DNA of 64,000 nt from Alicyclobacillus pomorum DSM 14955 (GTDB lineage: Bacteria; Bacillota; Bacilli; Alicyclobacillales; Alicyclobacillaceae), in contig NZ_AXAR01000016.1 of NCBI RefSeq assembly GCF_000472905.1, positions 1 through 64,000 of the forward strand, given 5' to 3'. The translations under genes and the position numbers were made by a program. The notes beneath the pieces are model-generated. The model searched no databases, was not told the origin of the DNA, and saw nothing but the letters and a program-made list of their open reading frames with translations. Shown here piece after piece: positions 31,501 through 38,560 of this stretch; the stretch's first letter is position 1; each line of letters opens with the position of its first letter.

Positions 31501-33009
31501 TCAGCCTTTGCGGCGCATGTGTTTGGGTTTGAAGACAGGCGGCCTGCCCGTGACGGACGAGATGGGCCGCCGAAACAAAATCTCACGCATCCCGTTCCTC
31601 CACTGAAACGGTATGAGCGGCCACAAGTAGGGAATGCCAAACGACTTCGTCCGGGACAAAACAACGAACCACACCACGGTTGCGAAGAGAAGGCCCCACC
31701 CCCGAAACAGCGCTGTACAGACAATAATCCAATATCGCGAAAGTTCGTTCGCCATGGCCAACTCAAACGATGTTGTGGCAAATTGAGCAGTCATCACAAA
31801 CCCCATGTACACCAAGACTTCGGGCTGCAACAAGTGAATCTGCGTTGAAAATTGACCAAACAAGAGCGCTGCTACAATACTCACGCCGGAAGCTAAAGTG
31901 GCCGGCGTGTTGACAAGCGCCAAGCGCAATATGTCCAATGCGATGTCAGCGACAATCAGCTCAACCCAGAGCGGTAATGGATCCGCCCTGCTGGCGATGA
32001 AAAAATTCAGCTGTTTTGGCATGATGTCTGGGTGGGCGTTCACCACCAAGAACACACCCGGCATGAATATACTGGAGATGACCGCGAGTAGAATCACCCA
32101 TCGGAGGAAGGTGCCGAGGGCAGGATTGGAGTGGTATTCTTCGGGATGCTGCAAATGCTGAAAGAACGTGATAGGCGCGATGATCACTTCCGGACTCGTA
32201 TCCACCACAATGAGCACGTGCCCATCCAACAACGCCGTCGTTGCAACGTCTGGCCGCTCGGTAAAACGCACAATCGGGTACGGATTCCACTTCACATTTC
32301 CAATCAACTCCGTCACCGCTTGATCCGCCATCGCCAACGCGTCTACGTTGATGGCCTTGAGCTTCTTCCGAATATCATCGACCAGATTCTCGTTGGTGAC
32401 ATCCTGCAAATACAGTAAACTCACGTCAGTCTGCGACCGCGTTCCAACCTGCATGAGTTCAATGCGCAGGCGTGGATCGCGAAGACGTCTTCGAATCATA
32501 GCCACGTTCATGAGCATGGTCTCCGTAAAGGCATCCTGCGGCCCCCGAATGACGCGCTCTACTTGTGGCGTGCTGATGCTTCGCATGGGGTAAACTCGAG
32601 TGTCCACAAGTAGGACATCCTGACACCCGTCGATGAACGTGACCATTGGGCCGGATAGGATGAACCGAATCGCGTCCGACATTTTGTCGACCACTTGCAC
32701 CTGCACGAACGGTAGATGGGTGTTGAGATACTCCATAAGCTCGTGAACGCTGAATCCTTGGTCTGACTTGCGTTCACGCACGAAATCTCCTACTGTTTTT
32801 TCGAAGTTTTGCAGCAAGATTAAGACGTGCGTGGTCATGAAGAAACCGTTCATGATATACGTAGCCATGTGGACGTCCCCAAATCGGAACGGTTTTTGTA
32901 TGATGTCCCACGTCGTACCGATGCCAAGTAAATCGTTCACAAAACGGACATTCTCGTGTAAGTCAGACGATATATTGGTTTGTTCCGCGCGCTCCATGGC
33001 AGTCGTCAT
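31501..33009 (-). CDS. spoVAF: SpoVAF/GerA-type spore germination protein
   Basis: About 502 residues of the GerA family, closest in signature to SpoVAF: an N-terminal soluble region with GPMVTFIDGCQDVLLVDTRVYPMRS, VIRGPQDAFTETMLMNVAMIRRRLRDPRL, then WNPYPIVRFTERPDVATTALLDGHVLIVVDTSP, followed by five to six membrane spans. These proteins act in the inner spore membrane during germination. The gene is not next to a spoVA operon, unlike B. subtilis. The frame opens upstream to 33192, but that part overlaps the tRNA terminator; ATG 33009 with AAAGGCGGA upstream gives the family length. The start remains uncertain. Confidence 0.85.
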   Translation of the reverse strand: MTTAMERAEQTNISSDLHENVRFVNDLLGIGTTWDIIQKPFRFGDVHMATYIMNGFFMTTHVLILLQNFEKTVGDFVRERKSDQGFSVHELMEYLNTHLPFVQVQVVDKMSDAIRFILSGPMVTFIDGCQDVLLVDTRVYPMRSISTPQVERVIRGPQDAFTETMLMNVAMIRRRLRDPRLRIELMQVGTRSQTDVSLLYLQDVTNENLVDDIRKKLKAINVDALAMADQAVTELIGNVKWNPYPIVRFTERPDVATTALLDGHVLIVVDTSPEVIIAPITFFQHLQHPEEYHSNPALGTFLRWVILLAVISSIFMPGVFLVVNAHPDIMPKQLNFFIASRADPLPLWVELIVADIALDILRLALVNTPATLASGVSIVAALLFGQFSTQIHLLQPEVLVYMGFVMTAQFATTSFELAMANELSRYWIIVCTALFRGWGLLFATVVWFVVLSRTKSFGIPYLWPLIPFQWRNGMREILFRRPISSVTGRPPVFKPKHMRRKG

Positions 33010-33151
33010 GCCGTACAGTCCGCCTTTCCGCCGTTCATTCTCCTCGGTAGACTTCCCCGGGCGTGCCCATACCATGCGAACACACGACTTGAACAACAAT
33101 CGTACCGAACTTGAAAACCGCAACACCACGTACACTTCAAACGACTCTACA

Positions 33152-33188
33152 AATAGAAAAAGAGAGCCTCGACAACGCGAGACTCTCT
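33152..33188 (-). terminator. Terminator of the tRNA operon
   Basis: AGAGAG-C-CTCG (33161-33171) pairs with CGAG-A-CTCTCT (33178-33188) with one mismatch; on the minus strand TTTTCTATTT follows. Confidence 0.75.
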
Positions 33189-33201
33189 TCAAACACCGAT
33201 A

Positions 33202-33294
33202 TGGCGGAGTGAGACGGATTCGAACCGTCGATACGGTATTACCCGTATACTCGCTTAGCAGGCGAGCGCCTTCGACCTACTCGGCCATCACTCC
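33202..33294 (-). tRNA. tRNA-Ser (GCT)
   Basis: Cloverleaf with long variable arm, T-loop GGTTCGAATCC, anticodon loop CTGCTAA and encoded CCA. It is the last tRNA of the array. Confidence 0.95.
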
Positions 33295-33298
33295 ACAT

Positions 33299-33374
33299 TG
33301 GTGGGCGGTAACGGGCTCGAACCGCTGACCCCCTGCTTGTAAGGCAGGTGCTCTCCCAACTGAGCTAACCGCCC
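33299..33374 (-). tRNA. tRNA-Val (TAC)
   Basis: 76-base cloverleaf starting GGGCGGTTAGCTCAG; anticodon loop CTTACAA; CCA encoded. Confidence 0.95.
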
Positions 33375-33410
33375 GCAGTCACGCAGGACCACGCAACACG
33401 AAATTCAACT

Positions 33411-33485
33411 TGGTGACCCCAAGGGGATTCGAACCCCTGTTACCGCCGTGAAAGGGCGGTGTCTTAACCACTTGACCATGGGGCC
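33411..33485 (-). tRNA. tRNA-Glu (TTC)
   Basis: 75-base cloverleaf starting GGCCCCATGGTCAAG; anticodon loop CTTTCAC; CCA encoded. Confidence 0.95.
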
Positions 33486-33493
33486 ATCATCAG

Positions 33494-33569
33494 TGGAGCT
33501 CCCAATCGGATTTGAACCGATGACCTCATCCTTACCATGGATGCGCTCTGCCGACTGAGCTATGGGAGC
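33494..33569 (-). tRNA. tRNA-Thr (GGT)
   Basis: 76-base cloverleaf starting GCTCCCATAGCTCAG; anticodon loop ATGGTAA; CCA encoded. Confidence 0.95.
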
Positions 33570-33571
33570 AC

Positions 33572-33646
33572 TGGCTCCCCGAGTAGGATTCGAACCTACG
33601 ACCCTCCGGTTAACAGCCGGATGCTCTACCGCTGAGCTATCGAGGA
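33572..33646 (-). tRNA. tRNA-Asn (GTT)
   Basis: 75-base cloverleaf starting TCCTCGATAGCTCAG; anticodon loop CTGTTAA; CCA encoded. The 68 bases upstream (33647-33714) hold no tRNA. Confidence 0.95.
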
Positions 33647-33714
33647 ATATCAACAACATTTCTGCGTGGGCGTGAGAGCGAAACGATCCACATCTCTACC
33701 TTACGCAGGTATGA

Positions 33715-33790
33715 TGGTGGAGGTAGACGGATTCGAACCGACGACCCCCTGCTTGCAAGGCAGGTGCTCTCCCAACTGAGCTATACCCCC
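33715..33790 (-). tRNA. tRNA-Ala (TGC)
   Basis: 76-base cloverleaf starting GGGGGTATAGCTCAG; anticodon loop CTTGCAA; CCA encoded. Confidence 0.95.
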
Positions 33791-33842
33791 ATAACCACCT
33801 GCAAACCCTACAAAATACACGGAAACCGTGCAATACGAGGGT

Positions 33843-33919
33843 TGGTCGGAGCAGCGGGATTTGAACCCACGACCTCCTGCTCCCAAGGCAGGCGCGCTAC
33901 CAAGCTGCGCTATGCTCCG
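33843..33919 (-). tRNA. tRNA-Pro (TGG)
   Basis: 77-base cloverleaf starting CGGAGCATAGCGCAG; anticodon loop CTTGGGA; CCA encoded. Confidence 0.95.
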
Positions 33920-33996
33920 TGGCGTGCCCGGAGAGATTCGAACTCCCGACCTCTTGATTCGTAGTCAAGCGCTCTATCCAGCTGAGCTACGGGCAC
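33920..33996 (-). tRNA. tRNA-Arg (ACG)
   Basis: 77-base cloverleaf starting GTGCCCGTAGCTCAG; anticodon loop CTACGAA; CCA encoded. It abuts the tRNA-Pro gene. Confidence 0.95.
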
Positions 33997-34018
33997 ATAT
34001 TGCGGTCCAAAGGACCGT

Positions 34019-34093
34019 TGGCTGGGGAGGAAGGGTTCGAACCTTCGCATGACGGAGTCAAAGTCCGTTGCCTTACCACTTGGCTACTCCCCA
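34019..34093 (-). tRNA. tRNA-Gln (TTG)
   Basis: 75-base cloverleaf starting TGGGGAGTAGCCAAG; anticodon loop CTTTGAC; CCA encoded. Confidence 0.95.
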
Positions 34094-34101
34094 TCAAGAT
34101 G

Positions 34102-34178
34102 TGGGGTGAGTAGTGGGAATCGAACCCACGAATGCCGGAACCACAATCCGGTGCGTTAACCACTTCGCCATACTCACC
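34102..34178 (-). tRNA. tRNA-His (GTG)
   Basis: Cloverleaf GGTGAGTATGGCGAAG with the extra 5' G of tRNA-His; anticodon loop TTGTGGT; CCA encoded. Confidence 0.95.
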
Positions 34179-34179
34179 A

Positions 34180-34255
34180 TGGCAGGGGCGGCAGGATTCG
34201 AACCCACGACATGCGGTTTTGGAGACCGCCGTTCTACCAGCTGAACTACGCCCCT
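34180..34255 (-). tRNA. tRNA-Trp (CCA)
   Basis: 76-base cloverleaf starting AGGGGCGTAGTTCAG; anticodon loop CTCCAAA; CCA end encoded. Confidence 0.95.
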
Positions 34256-34276
34256 ATCGCCGTGTTACACGGCATC

Positions 34277-34360
<84 letters not shown>

Positions 34361-34364
34361 GTAG

Positions 34365-34440
<76 letters not shown>

Positions 34441-34456
34441 GCCGCGACGAGATATA

Positions 34457-34485
34457 AGTTAACACATCCAAAACATCGTTGTCAA
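34457..34485 (-). promoter_or_regulatory. Possible promoter of the tRNA array
   Basis: -35 TTGACA (34480-34485, perfect), 17-base spacer, weak -10 TTAACT (34457-34462), just upstream of tRNA-Thr (TGT) and downstream of hfq. Confidence 0.5.
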
Positions 34486-34523
34486 CGCCGTTTTGCACAC
34501 TTTTTACTCACAAAATTCACCAA

Positions 34524-34766
34524 TTACTCCCCATTGTTTTGCTCCAGGTTCAAGGAGACACTGCGCACCGGCGTGAACGTGGAAATGGCGTGTTTGTAAA
34601 TCATCTGTTGCTTCCCGTCGGCTTCGAGCACAATGGTGAAGTTGTCAAAGGCTTTCACCATGCCCCTTATTTGAAATCCGTTGACCAGATACACTGTCAC
34701 CAGGACTTTGTCCTTCCGAATCTGATTCAAAAACGTATCTTGAATGTTGATAGGTTGTTTGCTCAT
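34524..34766 (-). CDS. hfq: RNA chaperone Hfq
   Basis: 80 residues. The Sm1 region ([42 protein letters not shown]) and the Sm2 motif YKHAIST (Y-K-H core) are complete, with a short acidic tail. Hexameric Hfq binds small RNAs and mRNA. It follows miaA by 39 bases as in B. subtilis and many bacteria, so it is probably in the mutSL-miaA transcript. Confidence 0.97.
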   Translation of the reverse strand: MSKQPINIQDTFLNQIRKDKVLVTVYLVNGFQIRGMVKAFDNFTIVLEADGKQQMIYKHAISTFTPVRSVSLNLEQNNGE

Positions 34767-34805
34767 GGATGTGCCCTTCTTTCACCACAGAGTCGTACTT
34801 AACAC

Positions 34806-35777
34806 TTATTCTCGGCTGGCGTTCCGAATTCCTGCTAACATTTGCCGCCCAATTGTCAAAATGTCTTGTAAATCGTCGCTACGAATACCACCTTTTTCGT
34901 CCAAGTGCAACCAACGCACGCGGGGATCGCGCCGGAACCACGAAAGTTGGCGTTTGACGAAGCGGCGAGTTGCCATTTTGATATCCGCCACGGCTTGCTC
35001 GAGTGAGACTTCCCCGTCCAGATAGGTCAGCAGTTCCTTGTAGCCAATCGCCTGCATGGACGTGAGATTCCGGTGGTACCCAAGGCGTCGCAACTCTGCG
35101 ACTTCCTCCAACAGCCCGATTTCCATCATTCTATCCACACGTGCGTTCACGCGTTCATACAGCACTTCCCTATCCGCAGTTAATCCGAATTGCTCCGTCC
35201 AATACCGGCCACCTTTCACTCGCCAGTCGTAGTGCGCGGATAAGGGCTTCCCCCCCAATTCGAACACTTCCAGCGCGCGAATGACGCGCCGCGTATCGTT
35301 TGGGTGAAGTCGCGCTGCAGAGGCCGGATCACGTTCGCGAAGCGCCTGGTGCAGCGCTTCCGGTCCGTGCTGCTGTAAATAGGAGAACCAGCGCCGACGA
35401 ACCTCTTCAGAACCCTCCTCCTCTGCAAACGACAGGTCTTCCGTGATAGCGCGAATGTAGAGCCCAGTTCCTCCGACCACGATGGGAAGATTTCCCCGCG
35501 CGTGAATCTCCGAAATGGCCGCATCCGCACGTTGCACCCAGTCGGCGACGGTAAAACGCACGTCGGGAGACACGAGGTCCAACAAGTGGTGTGGAACCCC
35601 TTGTTGCTCCTCCCGGGTGACTTTCGCCGTCCCAATGTCCATCCCCCGATACACCTGCATCGAGTCAGCCGACAGCACCTCTCCTGACAGATGCTTGGCC
35701 AGCTCAATCCCCAGCGCACTCTTTCCGGTGGCCGTGGGGCCGACGATACACAGTACAGGCGGCTTACTGACATCCAT
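34806..35777 (-). CDS. miaA: tRNA dimethylallyltransferase
   Basis: 323 residues: P-loop IVGPTATGKSALGIELA, DSMQVYRGMDIGTAK, VVGGTGLYIRAI, and QSLRxDP-like C-terminal RQLSWFRRDPRVRW. It adds the isopentenyl group to A37 of tRNAs reading UNN codons. MiaB, encoded at 41927, then methylthiolates that base. ATG at 35777 lies behind GGAGGAAGGAG. Its first bases overlap the end of the methyltransferase gene by 14. Confidence 0.96.
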   Translation of the reverse strand: MDVSKPPVLCIVGPTATGKSALGIELAKHLSGEVLSADSMQVYRGMDIGTAKVTREEQQGVPHHLLDLVSPDVRFTVADWVQRADAAISEIHARGNLPIVVGGTGLYIRAITEDLSFAEEEGSEEVRRRWFSYLQQHGPEALHQALRERDPASAARLHPNDTRRVIRALEVFELGGKPLSAHYDWRVKGGRYWTEQFGLTADREVLYERVNARVDRMMEIGLLEEVAELRRLGYHRNLTSMQAIGYKELLTYLDGEVSLEQAVADIKMATRRFVKRQLSWFRRDPRVRWLHLDEKGGIRSDDLQDILTIGRQMLAGIRNASRE

Positions 35778-36582
35778 GACGGTTCTCCTTCCTCCATACG
35801 CCGAAAGCAAACTTTGCACGCGGTTTGTCTGGCACCACGCCAAACCGCTCAAATTCACCAAAACCAGGTCGTTCTTTCAACACCACTGCCCTACGTGCAA
35901 CCCTTTTCGCTGCCTCCCAGGCCTCGTGTGACAGCGGCGAAGGGTTGGTGATGGACCGAGCACTCTCCAAATTGGACGACGCATTGTGCAGAGGGCTGCG
36001 AAACATGGGGTCAAAATAGACAATATCCACCGCACCCTCGTCCATCGCTCGAAGCAGCTCGAGGTGATTGCCGACGTGGACCTCCACGCGCTCCAATGCT
36101 TCCACCACAAACGGGTGCAAGTGTCTTTCGTACACCTGTGCGTACTGGAATAACCTGGCCAGCAACAGAGATGACTCCACAGCGATGACGCGGCCGTTTG
36201 GCCCCACCGCTTCTGCCAAGACCAAGCTATCGCTGCCCAGTCCCATGGTCGCGTCGAGGACCACGTCGCCGGCCTGCACATTGGCCACCGTCACAAGCCG
36301 ATCCGCACCTCCCTTACGCAGTTGCGAGATGCGTTGATGGGCCATCCCTGGGTGAAAAAACAGCGGGTGGTCGAGATCTTCCCTGAAGAAGATGCGTATT
36401 GGCTCGTCCGCTACAATCACCGCGTCGGCGCAGGATTTTCGGAAAATGGAGGCCAAGCTGTCTTTCCTCCGCGAGATGGTTTTACATCCGAACCACTTCG
36501 CTACGCGCTCCATACGCTCCACATTGGCTCCATCCACACGCACCGGCGTGGTCGCAACCAACGCCAACGGCCAATCAGCCAT
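35764..36582 (-). CDS. RsmJ-like class I SAM-dependent methyltransferase
   Basis: About 272 residues. Motif I is VVLDATMGLGSDSLVLAEAVG and motif IV VDIVYFDPMF; the pair D-A-T-x-G-L-G and D-P-M-F is that of RsmJ, the 16S rRNA m2G1516 methyltransferase. The rest diverges, so the substrate is inferred. ATG at 36582 behind AGAGGA is chosen; the frame to 36939 runs across mutL. It overlaps miaA by 14 bases and follows mutL closely, so it is part of the mutS-mutL-miaA-hfq operon. Confidence 0.8.
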   Translation of the reverse strand: MADWPLALVATTPVRVDGANVERMERVAKWFGCKTISRRKDSLASIFRKSCADAVIVADEPIRIFFREDLDHPLFFHPGMAHQRISQLRKGGADRLVTVANVQAGDVVLDATMGLGSDSLVLAEAVGPNGRVIAVESSLLLARLFQYAQVYERHLHPFVVEALERVEVHVGNHLELLRAMDEGAVDIVYFDPMFRSPLHNASSNLESARSITNPSPLSHEAWEAAKRVARRAVVLKERPGFGEFERFGVVPDKPRAKFAFGVWRKENRHGCQ

Positions 36583-36607
36583 ACCGGGATTCCTCTGACC
36601 GATGGAA

Positions 36608-38560
36608 CTAGACAATGCGCCGAAACTCCTTTTCCAGGTCGTGCGAAGAAAGTCGAATAAAGACGGGTCGGCCATGCGGACAGTGGAATGGATCCTCCAA
36701 CGTCGACAACGCCTCGCACAAAGCGTCAATCTCCATGCTGGATAGGTATTCGTTGGCCTTGACAGCCGCTTTACAGGCCTTGGTGACCACGCGTTCCCGC
36801 AGTACATCGCGAACATCTGACTTGCCGGTCGCCTCGGCCAGCGCTTGTAAGAAGTCATCGACGAGGCGGGGGTAGTCCAGCCCCTCCCATATACCTGGGA
36901 TGCTCCGCAACAACACCTCGCGACCCCCAAACGGTTCAAACACGAGACCCATCTCCGCGAGTAACTCCATATTGTCGTGCACAGCCGTGAATTGCTGTCC
37001 AGACAGTGTCAAGGTCAGCGGAGTAAGCAGTTGAATGGACTGCACTTCGGTCTCCTGCATGCGCTTGCTGAACTTTTCGTAGAGCACCCGCTCGTGGGCT
37101 GCGTGCTGGTCAATGATATAAAGGTTCTCCCCGTCGTCGGCGACAATGTACATACCGAGCGCTTGTCCAATGGGCCGCAACTTCCAATCGGATGGGCGCG
37201 GTTCCACGGAGGCAGACGGGGACTGTGTCGACGCCGAGTCCTCGTACACTGCGGACGATTCCTGAGACACCGCCAAATCCGTCTTGTCGGCTTGCGCATC
37301 CGAGAATTCCGGGTTCGGCAACAAAACCCGCTTCCACGCGTCGCCGGACACTCGCCCTTCCCCTTGCGGCCTGCCGTTGACGCGAGAACCTTGTGTCGAC
37401 GTCACTGCGGTCTCCAGGTGTGTATGAGCGTATGCTTCTCGCGCGGGAGCGGGCGGTATATGATACGACGGCTTTTGCTCTGTGGCACTGAACGAGAGTT
37501 GAGTCTGTACGGATGGTTGCGGACGTTGCGCAGGTTTCCCTCCCGGCAATGACACTGTCGGTACCAAAAACGCTTCGTCCAAGGCCTCATGTACCGCTTG
37601 TTGGACCAGTTGTACCAGGTCCCGCTCCTCACTGAACCGGACTTCCGCTTTGTGTGGATGGATGTTGACATCGACCAACGTCGGATCCATCTGAATATGA
37701 ATGGCGTACATCGGATGTTTGCCGACCATCAAGCGATGCCCGTAGCCAGCCACCACAGCCTGATGGATGGCGATATTCCGTATGGGACGCTGGTTGATGT
37801 ACAGGCGGGCGTGGCTTCGGCTGGACTTCGACTGGGTCGGACGGCCCACCCATCCGGTCACCTTGTAATCGGCTGACTCCTTCGCAATGCGCAAGAACTG
37901 CTTGGCCTCGCCCACGCCGTACAAGGCAGCCAGCACGTCCAATACGTCTCCCCGTCCGCTCGTGCGAAACACGGTGTGACCGCTGACGTCACATCGAAAT
38001 GCGACGTCCGGCCTTGCGAGCGCCGCCTGATGTACGACGTCGATGCAACGGGCCTGTTCGGTCGCAACGGATCGCAAGTATTTCAGGCGAGCAGGGGTGT
38101 TGTAAAAAAGGTCCCGGACTTCAATTTTCGTTCCGGGCGGCATCCCAATCGGGGTCGACTCTACGACCACGTCTCCGCCTTCCACAACCACCTGTATGCC
38201 GTGAGAGCTTTCGTGCGGTCGCGTCTGCAATGTCACTCGCGCTACGGCCGCGATGGACGCCAACGCTTCTCCCCGAAAGCCAAGGGTCGCAATGCGAAAG
38301 AGGTCGCGCTGGTGCTTGATTTTACTCGTGGCGTGGCGAGCAAACGCGAGTCTTGCGTCCTCTTCGTCCATACCACAACCGTCATCCTGGACGGTCATGC
38401 TGGCAATGCCGCCTTCCTCGAGTGACACGTAGATGGACTTAGCTCCGGCGTCCAGGCTGTTTTCCAGCAGCTCCTTCACGCAAGAGGCCGGTCGCTCCAC
38501 GACTTCCCCCGCTGCGATTTGATTCGCTAGGATGTCGGGAAGGATTTGGATTTGCCCCAT
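36608..38560 (-). CDS. mutL: DNA mismatch repair protein MutL
   Basis: 650 residues. The GHKL ATPase has IAAGEVVERPASCVKELLENSLDAGA, DDGCGM and GFRGEALASI. The C-terminal endonuclease half keeps DQHAAHERVLYEKF (D-Q-H-A-x2-E-R), ACKAAVKANEYL and CPHGRPVFIRL, so it is a nicking MutL, as expected without MutH. A long low-complexity linker (about 360-460) separates the halves. ATG at 38560 behind AAGGAGG overlaps the mutS end by 34 bases. Confidence 0.97.
   Translation of the reverse strand: MGQIQILPDILANQIAAGEVVERPASCVKELLENSLDAGAKSIYVSLEEGGIASMTVQDDGCGMDEEDARLAFARHATSKIKHQRDLFRIATLGFRGEALASIAAVARVTLQTRPHESSHGIQVVVEGGDVVVESTPIGMPPGTKIEVRDLFYNTPARLKYLRSVATEQARCIDVVHQAALARPDVAFRCDVSGHTVFRTSGRGDVLDVLAALYGVGEAKQFLRIAKESADYKVTGWVGRPTQSKSSRSHARLYINQRPIRNIAIHQAVVAGYGHRLMVGKHPMYAIHIQMDPTLVDVNIHPHKAEVRFSEERDLVQLVQQAVHEALDEAFLVPTVSLPGGKPAQRPQPSVQTQLSFSATEQKPSYHIPPAPAREAYAHTHLETAVTSTQGSRVNGRPQGEGRVSGDAWKRVLLPNPEFSDAQADKTDLAVSQESSAVYEDSASTQSPSASVEPRPSDWKLRPIGQALGMYIVADDGENLYIIDQHAAHERVLYEKFSKRMQETEVQSIQLLTPLTLTLSGQQFTAVHDNMELLAEMGLVFEPFGGREVLLRSIPGIWEGLDYPRLVDDFLQALAEATGKSDVRDVLRERVVTKACKAAVKANEYLSSMEIDALCEALSTLEDPFHCPHGRPVFIRLSSHDLEKEFRRIV

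Noticed and set aside
33647-33714. Extra tRNA in the gap between tRNA-Ala and tRNA-Asn
   Set aside because: No T-loop motif or cloverleaf can be drawn in these 68 bases.
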